From contig NZ_CP042593.1 in NCBI RefSeq assembly GCF_007995155.1, positions 4,506,001 through 4,570,000 on the forward strand: a stretch of 64,000 nt of DNA. Direction: 5' to 3'. The notes beneath the pieces were generated by a model. That model worked only from the letters and a program-made list of their open reading frames with translations. It was not told the DNA's origin and made no database searches. Shown in pieces: positions 26,952-35,884 of this stretch. The DNA comes from Cytobacillus dafuensis. Its GTDB lineage: Bacteria > Bacillota > Bacilli > Bacillales > Cytobacillaceae. Positions within the stretch are counted from its first letter, which is position 1; each line of letters opens with the position of its first letter. The position numbers and the translations under genes are program-made.

Positions 26952-27970
26952 TTTTTAAAAAAATCGTGGAAAAGTGGAAACAAAGCTTCGTTAGTTTCCA
27001 AATTTAAAGATATTCGTAGAAAAAATGGAAACAAAAGCCGCGTAGTTTCCCATTTTTTTAAAAAATCGTGGAAAAGTGGAAACAAAGCTTCGATAGTTTC
27101 CACTTTTAAAGATATTCGTAGAAAAAATGGAAACAAAAGCCGCGTAGTTTCCCATTTTTTTAAAAAATCGTGAAAAAGTGGGAACGACGCTTCGATAGTT
27201 TCCAAATTTAAAGATATTCGCGGAAAAGATGGAAACAAAAGCCGCGTAGTTTCCCATTTTTTTAAAAAATCGTGGGAAAGTGGAAACAAAACCTCGTTAG
27301 TTTCCAAATTTAAAGTTATTCGTAGAAAAAATGGAAACAAAAGCCGCGTAGTTTCCCATTTTTTTAAAAAATCGTGGAAAAGTGGAAACAAAGCCTCGTT
27401 AGTTTCCAAATTTAAAGATATTCGCGGAAAAGATGGAAACAAAAGCCGCGTAGTTTCCCGTTTTTTTAAAAAAATCGTGGAAAAGTGGAAACAAAGCTTC
27501 GATAGTTTCCAAATTTAAAGATATTCGCGGAAAAGATGGAAACAAAAGCCGCGTAGTTTCCTATTTTTTTAAAAAATCGTGGAAAAGTGGAAACAAAGCT
27601 TCGATAGTTTCCAAATTTAAAGATATTCGTAGAAAAAATGGAAACAAAAGCCGCGTAGTTTCCCATTTTTTCAAAAAATCGTGGAAAAGTGGAAACAAAG
27701 CTTCGTTAGTTTCCAAATTTAAAGATATTCGCGGAAAAGATGGAAACAAAAGCCGCGTAGTTTCCCGTATTTTTAAAAAATCGTGGAAAAGTGGAAACAA
27801 AGCTTCGTTAGTTTCCAAATTTAAAGATATTCGCGGAAAAGATGGAAACAAAAGCCGCGTAGTTTCCCATTTTTTTAAAAAATCGTGGAAAAGTGGAAAC
27901 AAAGCTTCGATAGTTTCCACTTTTAAAGATATTCGTAGAAAAAATGGAAACAAAAGCCACGTAGTTTCCC
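26952..27970. repeat. 102-bp tandem repeat array, ten units
   Basis: Ten near-identical units with a mean period of 102 bp. Each holds two dyads, GGAAACAAAGCTTCG-TAGTTTCC and GGAAACAAAAGCCGCG-TAGTTTCC, separated by AAATTTAAAGATATTCG and AAAAAATCGTGGAAAAGTG. Both dyads pair GGAAAC with GTTTCC. Sub-variants (TTCGTTAG or TTCGATAG; TCGTAGAAAAAA or TCGCGGAAAAGA) are mixed along the array, which suggests unequal exchange or conversion. A reverse-oriented array lies at 51638-52158. Spurious open frames of up to 198 codons arise because 102 is divisible by three. Confidence 0.92.
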
Positions 27971-28058
27971 GATAAACTTTAGAATTTGTCTGAAAACTAG
28001 CTATGTTCGGCCGATAAACTTAAAATTTACTAATAACCTGCTAGTTTTTCTGATAAGT
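27971..28058. repeat. Degenerate 21-bp repeats, right border of the 102-bp array
   Basis: Degenerate CCGATAAACTTTAGAATTTG, CTGAAAACTAGC, GGCCGATAAACTTAAAATTT and CTGATAAG units. With 26879-26951 they flank the 102-bp array on both sides. Confidence 0.55.
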
Positions 28059-28091
28059 TTGTAAAAATTATTCATTTCAATTTAAGATTGC

Positions 28092-28123
28092 AAAAAAAAC
28101 AGAGAGCCCTTAAGACTCTCTGT
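28092..28123 (-). terminator. Terminator of the 5'-nucleotidase gene
   Basis: On the minus strand ACAGAGAG pairs with CTCTCTGT around a 9-base loop, followed by a run of eight T including the stem base. Confidence 0.9.
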
Positions 28124-28136
28124 CACTACTTAACTT

Positions 28137-30014
28137 CTATTTATTCAACTCAGCCAATTTTTTCTTAGACGGTGTTTCGTATTTAACATAGCCCTTCATG
28201 TTGGTAATAAAATGACCGCCACCTACACCATATTGGCCGGAATACTTGCTATCATGAGTGTAAACTCTGTATTTCTCACCCGGGTTTAACACGCGGACAA
28301 AAGTAAGTTTGTTATTTGCATCGCGTTTCCATAGATTGATTGGCTTTTCGATGACCACTCGGCCAATTTGACCTTTTTTCATTAATAAGCCATCCCAGTA
28401 AACCTTCGAACCTGGCTTTGGTGTTTCTGGTTTTGGTGTTTCTGGTTTAGCTGGTTCTTCCTTCTCCATCGGTTTTGCAACAATGCGTCCTTCTACTTTT
28501 GCATTCACTGTTCCGATCTTTTGGATATACGTAATCAGTGCTTCATCTAAAGCAGGGAACTCGTTTGCGATCGGGCTTTCTCCGAATGAAGTATACTCAT
28601 CTCCGCCTGCAGCCATAAAGTCATTTGTCGCAACCAAATATTTTTTATTCATATCAACTGGCTGCCCTTTAATTTTCATTGAATGTACTCGGCTGCCCTT
28701 TTCTTGAGCTGTATCAATAGCAAATGTTAAACCAGATACTTGCGGGAATGCACCTTTTGATTCTGGGTATGAACTTACCCCATTTTCAAGACCAGCCTTA
28801 ATTTGGGCACCTGTTAACTCTTTTGTAACAATATAGTTACCGAACGGAAGAACAGTAACAACATCACCTTTTGTGATCGTACCTTCATTGATGGATGCAC
28901 GGATTCCGCCGCCATTTGTTACTGCCATATCCGCTCCAGTCATGTCTACCATTGCGTCTGTAATTAGATTACCAAGGTTTGTTTCACCAACACGAACTTG
29001 CTCGCGTTCGCCATCTAGCTTCACTGCAGTCTTACCAATCACTTCTGATAAAATTTTCTCTTGATCCGTTTTAATATCAGTAATGACTTTTTCTACTTCT
29101 GGATCTGGTTTTACATCTGCAGTTGCATCTTTATTAATTAATTTTGCCGTTTTATTCGTTAATTTTTTGCCTTCAAACGTTAACTCAACGACACCAAGAT
29201 TCTTTGTATATTCACCAGAGCTTACGATTAATGTATCATTCTCACCTTTTAAGCCTTCAACAAGAGTAGAATGGCTGTGACCGTCTACAATTAAGTCGAT
29301 GCCAGGAGCCCCTTTTGCTACTTTAATCGATGTTTCTGTACTAGATTTATCGATACCAAGATGTGTAACCGCAATAATCATATCAACATTTTGAGCTTTT
29401 AATTCCTTCACCATTGCCTGAGCTTCTTTAACAGGGTCAGTAAAAGTTAAGCCCTCAACATTTTTCGGGTGTGTTTTATATGAAGTTTCTGGAGTTGATA
29501 AGCCAAAAATACCTAATTTAATCCCGTCTACTTCTTTAATTGTATACGGTTTTAATAGATTAGACCCATCTTTTTGGCGAACATTCGCACTTAAAACCGG
29601 GAAATCTAGCATTTTTTCAATTTCTAATAATCTCTTATAACCATAGTTAAAATCATGATTCCCGGCAGCCATACCGTCATAGCCAACCTTATTCATGACT
29701 TTCGCAATACTTTCCCCTTTGCTAAGTGTTGCAAAAGTCGTTCCATGCAGTGTATCTCCTGCATCTAATAAAAGTGTATTCGGATTTTCACTTTCATATT
29801 TCTTTACAAGTGTTGATAACTTAGCAAAGCCCATTCCATCATTTTTACTTTCCTCTACACGTCCATGTGAGTCATTCGTATGTAGAATAGTGATCTTCTT
29901 CGTATCTGTATTAGCCGTTGTACTTTCAGCTTTTACAGAAAACTGTCCACCAAAACCGGACCATACTACTACAGATGAAACTAATACAGCAAAGCCCTTT
30001 TTAAACTTTTGCAT
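28137..30014 (-). CDS. Secreted 5'-nucleotidase/UDP-sugar hydrolase-family protein with C-terminal YWDG/LWKR module
   Basis: 625 residues. Signal peptide near 1-29. The metallophosphatase domain (about 40-280) has ILHTNDSHGRVE, LLDAGDTLHGT, MAAGNHDFNYG and DGHSHS, the metal ligands of the family. The 5'-nucleotidase C-terminal domain (about 330-500) has NLITDAMVD, TNGGGIRASI and VLPFGNYIV. A Pro-rich linker (PAKPETPKPETPKPGSK) leads to the shared module (KVYWDGLLMKKGQIG, INLWKRDANN, GGHFIT, TPSKKKLAELNK) at residues about 538-625. Such enzymes dephosphorylate nucleotides or cleave UDP-sugars outside the cell. GGAGG lies nine bases before the ATG. No sortase motif is seen, so the module may provide retention. 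Confidence 0.92.
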   Translation of the reverse strand: MQKFKKGFAVLVSSVVVWSGFGGQFSVKAESTTANTDTKKITILHTNDSHGRVEESKNDGMGFAKLSTLVKKYESENPNTLLLDAGDTLHGTTFATLSKGESIAKVMNKVGYDGMAAGNHDFNYGYKRLLEIEKMLDFPVLSANVRQKDGSNLLKPYTIKEVDGIKLGIFGLSTPETSYKTHPKNVEGLTFTDPVKEAQAMVKELKAQNVDMIIAVTHLGIDKSSTETSIKVAKGAPGIDLIVDGHSHSTLVEGLKGENDTLIVSSGEYTKNLGVVELTFEGKKLTNKTAKLINKDATADVKPDPEVEKVITDIKTDQEKILSEVIGKTAVKLDGEREQVRVGETNLGNLITDAMVDMTGADMAVTNGGGIRASINEGTITKGDVVTVLPFGNYIVTKELTGAQIKAGLENGVSSYPESKGAFPQVSGLTFAIDTAQEKGSRVHSMKIKGQPVDMNKKYLVATNDFMAAGGDEYTSFGESPIANEFPALDEALITYIQKIGTVNAKVEGRIVAKPMEKEEPAKPETPKPETPKPGSKVYWDGLLMKKGQIGRVVIEKPINLWKRDANNKLTFVRVLNPGEKYRVYTHDSKYSGQYGVGGGHFITNMKGYVKYETPSKKKLAELNK

Positions 30015-30246
30015 GGCTTACCTCCTTGTAATCTCTTACTATTTCAAAAATATTATATATTAAAACTTTTAACCTTTGGTAAATAAAATGTAAAATATTA
30101 AACAATTAGTAAATTTTACCCATGATAAAATAATCATTTAATCATGTTTTATATTCCCATACTCATCATACTAGTTTACAATAGTAAGTGTACGCTAGCA
30201 GATAAATCAATTGGTTTATTTTCCAGTGTGCTTACCTAACTTGAAT
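30015..30246. other. AT-rich gap upstream of the nucleotidase gene
   Basis: No gene seen. It should hold the promoter of the 5'-nucleotidase gene (minus). A TACAAT at 30176-30181 on the plus strand could start a short transcript ending at the terminator at 30247. Confidence 0.3.
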
Positions 30247-30276
30247 AGACATCGGGAATCCGATGTCTATTTTTTT
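30247..30276 (+). terminator. Orphan terminator
   Basis: AGACATCGG and CCGATGTCT form a perfect 9-bp stem with a GAAT loop, followed by A and seven T. No plus-strand gene lies upstream, so it may end a small RNA. The 315 bases to the serine hydrolase gene hold nothing else recognised. Confidence 0.7.
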
Positions 30277-30591
30277 GTTATATTCGAGAAGCGCTGTGAA
30301 GCAATACTGTATTTTATGAAATTGGATCGTACTAGGATTATGACCATTTTACTCAGGTTTTTCCTGAAATGGGGCCTATTTCTCATCGATTAAAAATCAC
30401 TAGTCTATGAAATCTTCATAAGAAGGGGGATTATAATCAGGGGAATGGTTTCGTGATTTTTCTTGAAGTTGTCTGTCCCAAAGTTGATGAAAATCAATTT
30501 TTAGTGCATTTTAAACTCATAAAAAATACCCTTTCTTGTAAAATGTAAGTAATCACGAAGTCTGTAAAACATTTATAAGAAAGGAGTTCTT

Positions 30592-31635
30592 ATGGGAATG
30601 AATAAAGTACTGAAATTCGAAAAAATTTTTAATAAAACGAGGAATTCAAAGCTAATTCACGAAGGAATTGTTTATATTGAAGATTCAAGCGGTAACTTTT
30701 CTTGGATCAAAGGCCATGGCGGTAAGGATGTAGATTCACCATTGTTAATGGCGAGCATTACAAAGCTGTTTACCACCGCCTGTATTTTGATTTTACAAGA
30801 GCGAGGAAAGCTATCTTTGAATAATGAAATATCAGAATTTTTCAACAAAAATACCCTTAGCAAACTACATTTCTATAAGTCAAATGAATATTCATTTGAT
30901 CTATGTATTTCCGACTTGTTATTTCAAGTTAGCGGATTACCTGACAAATTTGAGGAGAAAAAAAATTCTACAAAAAAGAAAGTAATTAATGAAGATTTCT
31001 CCTTTTCTTTTGATGAACTTTTGAATTGGACAAAGCAGCTAAAACCACATTTTGCTCCACAAACGAAAGGGAAAGCCTATTATTCTGATATCAATTTTGA
31101 TATACTCGGTGAAATTATTGAAAATGTGAACGGTACAACATTGGCTGAAGCCTACCAACAGTTGATTTTTGCACCATTACAACTTGAACATACCTACCTG
31201 CCTCAAAGTGAAGGAGATTTTGTGCCAAATATATACTACAAGGATAAAGTATTGAAGCGTCCTAAATTTATAAACAGTTGCCGCGCAAGCGGTGGTGCTG
31301 TCTCTACTGCTCGGGAAATGATGATATTTATTAAAGCATTTTTTGGTGGAAAATTATTTAATAAGGCGATTTTCAACACACTCGCATGTTATAACAAGCT
31401 GCAAATCACAATGTGGCCTATTTCCTATGGAGGAGGATATATGAGAATTGCCCTTGGTGGCTTCATGACACCATTTGTGGAAAAGGGAGAATTGCTGGGG
31501 CATTCCGGTTCAACAGGTTCATTTGCATTTTATTACCCACAGAAGGACTTGTTTTTTGTAGGGGATGTAAATCAGTTTTCTAATCCTGCACTGCCAATTC
31601 GTCTAACTATGCAGCTTGCAATGGGAGCAAAATAA
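30592..31635 (+). CDS. Serine hydrolase of the beta-lactamase/class C PBP-like family
   Basis: 347 residues. The SxxK motif is ASITKLFTT (about residue 58), the YxN-equivalent is YYSDINFD, and a late GHSGSTGSFAFYYP block corresponds to the KTG-like motif as HSG. These are family hallmarks of serine beta-lactamases, esterases and DD-peptidases. No signal peptide is seen, so it may act in the cytosol as an esterase or peptidase. AAAGGAG lies five bases before the ATG. The stop codon falls at the left edge of dispersed element copy C. Confidence 0.85.
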   Translation: MGMNKVLKFEKIFNKTRNSKLIHEGIVYIEDSSGNFSWIKGHGGKDVDSPLLMASITKLFTTACILILQERGKLSLNNEISEFFNKNTLSKLHFYKSNEYSFDLCISDLLFQVSGLPDKFEEKKNSTKKKVINEDFSFSFDELLNWTKQLKPHFAPQTKGKAYYSDINFDILGEIIENVNGTTLAEAYQQLIFAPLQLEHTYLPQSEGDFVPNIYYKDKVLKRPKFINSCRASGGAVSTAREMMIFIKAFFGGKLFNKAIFNTLACYNKLQITMWPISYGGGYMRIALGGFMTPFVEKGELLGHSGSTGSFAFYYPQKDLFFVGDVNQFSNPALPIRLTMQLAMGAK

Positions 31636-31855
31636 AGTGAAACTTCCATCAGTGGGGGTTTTCTTTCATCCCCCACTGATGGTTAGTTGCGGCCCACAGG
31701 AAGTGGGTCACGCAGACGTTGCCACACGATGTGGCGCTTTTAGTCTGTGTTCATTTTATGGGCCTTTACGGGCAGTTGATCCTCCACTTAGGTTTCTTTG
31801 ATTCTCTCGCAACCTTGTAGTGGGGGTCTTACTGCCCGTTAATCTGCGATAAAAA
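31632..31855 (+). repeat. Two-hairpin dispersed element, copy C, with an extra branched arm
   Basis: It has the outer hairpins of copies A and B, but the middle spacer is replaced by about 75 bases running from CGGCCCACAGGAAGTGGG to TTTTATGGGCC. This insert forms its own nested stem: GGCCCA with TGGGCC, GCAGAC with GTCTGT and GCCAC with GTGGC around ACGAT. The left end overlaps the stop codon of the serine hydrolase gene. Confidence 0.8.
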
Positions 31856-31917
31856 TTAACATAACAAAGATAATGTGCAGTCCCTTTGATGAAAAACAAA
31901 ATAACCCCAAATATTAA

Positions 31918-31957
31918 CAGGTGCGAACACCGCTATGGGATTCGCACCTGTTTCTTT
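31918..31957. terminator. Bidirectional terminator between convergent genes
   Basis: CAGGTGCGAA and TTCGCACCTG form a perfect 10-bp stem around a 13-base loop, followed on the plus strand by TTTCTTTA. It lies between the plus-strand serine hydrolase and the minus-strand propeller gene. Confidence 0.7.
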
Positions 31958-31979
31958 ATAGATTATGCTTGAAGAACAA

Positions 31980-33914
31980 CTACTCCAACTTCCACAGCTC
32001 ATCCTTAAAAGTAAAGTAGATAACCCCATCCATTCCTTTAGTGATTCTCTCTGCTCCGTTACTCTTTAAGATTTCTAATTTGAATGTACCGGAATGAACT
32101 CTAAAGAGAGTGTTTTCAACTGTACCGTAAATATATTTATCGTTTCCGATCACAAGTGAGCCATTGCGGAAGCGGCCGCTTGTATTTTTGACAACATTGA
32201 CCGATTGGGTTTTCTTTGTTTGCGGATCATAAGCAAAGAAATTGCCATCGGATAATCCATATATTTTGCCTTTGTCATCCGCAGTCAGCGCATGGATCAT
32301 GCGCGGCTTATTAATGCCTAAAGGTAAAATTTCAATCTTGCCAGTCGGGGAATTACTTTTCAATCTAAAAAATACAGCATTTTGTTTGCCTTCAATATTT
32401 TTGCCACTAAATATAGAGGTGCCTCCATACACATAGCCTTGATGAGTCGTTAGTGAAATAATGCTCTGATCCTTCACGAGATTTCTTCTAACAGATTGCG
32501 TCTTTTTGGCAGTGTCATAAATCGTTAAGCTGCCCCCAACCTCTCCGTTTTTCGGATGAGTGCCGATATATAAATAGTTTGTTCCTGGTGCCCCTGTCAT
32601 CGTTACCGGTCTATCCTGTCCATTTCCAATCGTAAAAAGAGGCTGAACATAAGGATTCTGTAAAAAATTTATCTCATTTATTTTCCCATCTGGATATACC
32701 CCTAAGTAGAACCGACCGTTCATCGCCGCAAATCCTTCGACTTGTCCCACTCTATCGATGGTTGAAAAAGATTTGTTCTCTGGATGGTAAACGCCCATTT
32801 TTTCCGATACATAGCTGCTAATATAAATATTCCCATCAGGTCCCGCTGCCAAATTGTAAATTGGCACACCTAAAGCAGGTAGCGTAAAGCGATCTACAAT
32901 TAAATCCTCCGTTTCCAAATCATATGTAAAGAAGGTCCCTGTATTTCCAAGCAGGCCTGTTAAAAATGGCTTGCCACCTTGTTTAACGTAATCAAGTGAT
33001 ACCGCCTCTGTACCTGATAATGATTTTTTAGATGGTGTTATTTTCCCAGTTTGTAAATCTAATTTTTGCAAGTGGTAATCATTTGTAAAATAAACATTCT
33101 TCCCGTTTGGAGACAGCTTTGAAACGCCTCTTGATTTTGCATTTAGTTCGCCTTTGAACTTATATGACTGTGCATCGAACATGAGAATCTTATTTTGCTT
33201 TTCCAGTTTGGCAAATAGGACACCGCCTGCTTGATCTAAATCATAAATAGAGGTGATGTTCTTATACTTAGCTGGCAGAATGGATTTTTTCTCATTTGTT
33301 TTCAGATTCCAGGCAATTAAATCAGCATTGGCCCCAACCCCAACAAACATCGTATGGGTCTTAGGGTTATAGGCTAGACTTCGGCCAATCATTTTTCCTT
33401 TGGAAGCTTGGCCGAGATTTTGGAAATTTCCATTACTATATTTGAAAAGCCCGCCCTCATAGGAAGTACTTCCGTAAATATGGCCGTCCTTATCAACCTC
33501 AATATCATGTATGGAAGTACTGCCGCTCGTCGCTTTCCCAACGTCCGTCAGCTTCTTTTGATTCGGGTTATATTTATAAAGCTTATTTGAAGGCGTTCCT
33601 CCAATCCAAACCTCGCCTTTTCCATCTGTTTCAATCGCCCAGCCGCTTGATGAACCAGTTAACACCTTTTGATCCACCAATGTCTTTTTAAAAATATCAA
33701 ACACAACAAGCTGAGCAGGCTCTCCTTGTAAAATCACATACATAAGGGCATTCCCTTTCGCGTCATTTCCCGAAGAAGCTGTAATCGCTGTGCTATTCGT
33801 AATGGGCTTCCCTATTTTTGTTATTTTGCTAGCTGCTGAGGCTGATTCTCCCTGCACTTGGAATGAAATCAGAAATAAACAAATAAAAGATATATATAAC
33901 CATGACTTTTTCAC
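31980..33914 (-). CDS. Secreted beta-propeller protein
   Basis: 644 residues. The GTG at 33914 is chosen because GGAG lies eight bases upstream and it opens directly into a signal peptide (KKSWLYISFICLFLISF, cleavage near ASA). The rest is a run of about 45-50-residue beta repeats with DKDGHIYGSTSYEGGLFKY, GPDGNIYISSYVS and DDKGKIYGLSDGNFFAY motifs, typical of YVTN/NHL/SMP-30-like propellers. No catalytic motif is recognised, so it could be an adhesin, a lactonase-like enzyme or a scaffold. It lacks the YWDG/LWKR module. Confidence 0.75.
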   Translation of the reverse strand: MKKSWLYISFICLFLISFQVQGESASAASKITKIGKPITNSTAITASSGNDAKGNALMYVILQGEPAQLVVFDIFKKTLVDQKVLTGSSSGWAIETDGKGEVWIGGTPSNKLYKYNPNQKKLTDVGKATSGSTSIHDIEVDKDGHIYGSTSYEGGLFKYSNGNFQNLGQASKGKMIGRSLAYNPKTHTMFVGVGANADLIAWNLKTNEKKSILPAKYKNITSIYDLDQAGGVLFAKLEKQNKILMFDAQSYKFKGELNAKSRGVSKLSPNGKNVYFTNDYHLQKLDLQTGKITPSKKSLSGTEAVSLDYVKQGGKPFLTGLLGNTGTFFTYDLETEDLIVDRFTLPALGVPIYNLAAGPDGNIYISSYVSEKMGVYHPENKSFSTIDRVGQVEGFAAMNGRFYLGVYPDGKINEINFLQNPYVQPLFTIGNGQDRPVTMTGAPGTNYLYIGTHPKNGEVGGSLTIYDTAKKTQSVRRNLVKDQSIISLTTHQGYVYGGTSIFSGKNIEGKQNAVFFRLKSNSPTGKIEILPLGINKPRMIHALTADDKGKIYGLSDGNFFAYDPQTKKTQSVNVVKNTSGRFRNGSLVIGNDKYIYGTVENTLFRVHSGTFKLEILKSNGAERITKGMDGVIYFTFKDELWKLE

Positions 33915-34010
33915 TGCCAACACTCCATCTATTTCTATTTCATAGACATATTTTACTATAATTAACAACTGCATTGGAATGCTATTTACAAGAAATACTA
34001 CTTTTCCCTA

Positions 34011-34030
34011 TTAATCAAACGTTTGATTAA
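34011..34030. promoter_or_regulatory. 20-bp palindrome TTAATCAAACGTTTGATTAA, copy 1
   Basis: Perfect palindrome about 100 bases upstream of the propeller gene start. The same core occurs at 35722, 46268, 54484, 57543 and 60236, always between genes. The form is that of an operator for a dimeric (for example TetR-type) regulator. Confidence 0.5.
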
Positions 34031-34074
34031 TACTGCTTAGTAGAATTTTCCGATGGTCAGAGCAAGATATGAAT

Positions 34075-34109
34075 AAAAAAAGAGCTACCACCCAATGGCA
34101 ATAACTCCA
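34075..34109 (-). terminator. Terminator of the transglutaminase-like gene
   Basis: On the minus strand GAGTTATTGCC pairs with GGTGGTAGCTC (with G-U pairs), followed by seven T. Confidence 0.8.
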
Positions 34110-34123
34110 TTCTATTACTATAT

Positions 34124-35299
34124 TTAAATGCCAATTTTAGTCTTCGTACCCGATGATTTATTTGTATAGAATAATTTATCCTCTACAAGATATAAATCAA
34201 TGGAGTGAACCTTGTTAATCTGCTGCAAACCAGATCCATTTAATTTGGCTCGGAACAGATACCCGTTATTCGAATAATTACTAAAATAGATGGAGTCTTT
34301 AGCAACAACAAAGTAAGGTGCCCTAGCATCTAGAATCTTCATCTTTCCTTTTCCATCTGTTCCAATTCTATATAGCCTATGATCGTCAAAGCTATTTGAA
34401 TAATAGTAATAATTCCCTATCTCCTGAGCAGAATAGAACTCTTGAAAATAAGCATATCGATTGCTCTTCGCTGCTGGATATGGCTTTTCATCCCAAGAAT
34501 GATCCTTCTTTAAATAGGATGCCGGAACGAGAAAATATTTGTAACTGACCTGCCCCTCCCGATTCGGCACAGGATCGTCCCAAGTTGTATCGATGTAGAA
34601 ATATTCTCCATCCACCTTGACTAAGTTCCAAGCATGAGGTCCCCCATTGCCCTTTCCAGAAACTTTATGGGTTTCAACTCCTGCTTTCTCCAGTAATAGC
34701 TTCATTGTATCGGCATATCCCTCACAAACAGCCACTCCATTTATTAATACCCCATATGCTGTAAAGGAAGCTTCAGGTACTTTTCCCTTTTGAAAATTGT
34801 CGTGATCGTAAGCTGTATTGAGGACAATATAATCATGAATTGCCTTCACCTTATCAAAATCTGAATAGCCAGGCTTAATCGTTTGCTTAATAATTTCAGC
34901 CGCCTTTGCCTCCTGCTTTTTCACCATTTCTTTGATCGTTTTAGTCGGGTACTTGTATTTTAGTTCAATTTTTCCATTTGAATATAACCGAGTCCCTTCA
35001 TGCTTAAAATAAAAAATCTCCGGGTGATCGGCTAACACTTGATTAATGATTGGACTAATTTCTTTATAGGAGATGCGGTTTGGAGGAAAATAAGCCGTAT
35101 CTTGAAAACTAGTAATCGCTTTTAATAGATTCTTATATGTTTCATCATAGGCTTTTGCATTCGCTGAAGCCATCATTAGACCTTTTTCCGATACTCTGGA
35201 GTCAGTCTCCATCGCTTTAGCATTGATTCCATTTCCATTAACACTAAGTATGATTAGACTAACAAGAAACAATAGACCGAACTTTCTCATGAATTTCAT
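34124..35299 (-). CDS. Secreted transglutaminase-like protein with C-terminal DUF5050-like repeats
   Basis: 391 residues. Signal peptide MKFMRKFGLLFLVSLIILSV. The transglutaminase-like core has the Cys-His-Asp triad in VAVCEGYADT, GGPHAWNLVKV and YIDTTWDDP. The last ~110 residues are beta repeats (YYYYSNSFDDHRLYRI, DSIYFSNYSNNGYLFRAKL) like DUF5050. Bacterial members are often cysteine proteases or cross-linkers at the cell surface; which applies is unknown. ATG 35299 follows GGAGGGAC at proper spacing; the open frame to 35389 is not supported. Confidence 0.85.
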   Translation of the reverse strand: MKFMRKFGLLFLVSLIILSVNGNGINAKAMETDSRVSEKGLMMASANAKAYDETYKNLLKAITSFQDTAYFPPNRISYKEISPIINQVLADHPEIFYFKHEGTRLYSNGKIELKYKYPTKTIKEMVKKQEAKAAEIIKQTIKPGYSDFDKVKAIHDYIVLNTAYDHDNFQKGKVPEASFTAYGVLINGVAVCEGYADTMKLLLEKAGVETHKVSGKGNGGPHAWNLVKVDGEYFYIDTTWDDPVPNREGQVSYKYFLVPASYLKKDHSWDEKPYPAAKSNRYAYFQEFYSAQEIGNYYYYSNSFDDHRLYRIGTDGKGKMKILDARAPYFVVAKDSIYFSNYSNNGYLFRAKLNGSGLQQINKVHSIDLYLVEDKLFYTNKSSGTKTKIGI

Positions 35300-35473
35300 A
35301 AAAAGTCCCTCCAGATAGATTATAAAGGGTATTTGCTTTCTAAGAACAATAGCAAAATGACAACAAAAAGCCCCCTCATATTCTATCATTCGACAGGAAA
35401 TAGGTAAATCCTACAAAGTTAACTAAAATTTAACACCAAATTAAACATAACAGCGAATGATTAACTTTTATCA

Positions 35474-35703
35474 AAGGCTCTTTTCGCATATATTGTTGCT
35501 TTTGCCTTCAAATTTCGCCCGTTGATTTCCGCTGCGGTCACTTGCTTTCCGCGGGGAGAGACGTGAGCCTCCTCGGCGCTTGCGCCTGTGGGGTCTCACG
35601 CTTCCCTCCATTCCCGCAGGAGTCAAGTGCCCTCCGCTCCAATCAACTCAAATAGTTAAATAAAAATTGCATTAAAAACAACAACCTTTACGAAAACAGC
35701 CTT
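35474..35703 (+). repeat. 230-bp direct repeat, left copy
   Basis: Starts AAGGCTCTTTTCGCATATAT and ends CTTTACGAAAACAGCCTT. The GC-rich centre contains CGTTGATTTCCGCTGCGGTC and GGAGAGACGTGAGCCTCCTC, with inverted segments (GGCGCTTGCGCC; ACGTGAGCC...GGGGTCTCACG). It is almost identical to 36915-37144 in the same orientation. The rest of the gap 35300-35884 is AT-rich. Confidence 0.9.
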
Positions 35704-35721
35704 ACCAAAAGGAAAATCTAA

Positions 35722-35741
35722 TTAATCAATCGTTTGATTAA
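35722..35741. promoter_or_regulatory. 20-bp palindrome, copy 2 (one mismatch)
   Basis: TTAATCAATCGTTTGATTAA, about 140 bases before the DUF3298 gene start and just beyond the left 230-bp repeat. Confidence 0.4.
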
Positions 35742-35884
35742 ACAAGCATTAGGAATCATCACAAATCCTCATGGCGTGTGCATGAGTTTAAGCTAAAAAA
35801 TTTTCAATTTATCGTCAACTTTTTTCTAATTCAGAACGTCTTTAAGGTAAAGGAAGTTAAATGAAAATCGGGGAGGCTTTTATA

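Noticed and set aside
26846..27953. Minus-strand open frames of 66-198 codons with a 34-residue repeat (FPLFHDFLKKWETTRLL)
   Set aside because: They translate the 102-bp array; 102 is divisible by three so one frame stays open. No ribosome site or signal, and small indels between units break the frame.
26952..27970. CRISPR array
   Set aside because: All parts of each unit are conserved, so there are no variable spacers; the unit is too long and no cas gene is present.
31616..31801. 61-codon plus-strand frame after the serine hydrolase
   Set aside because: It lies inside the dispersed element copy C and lacks a ribosome site.
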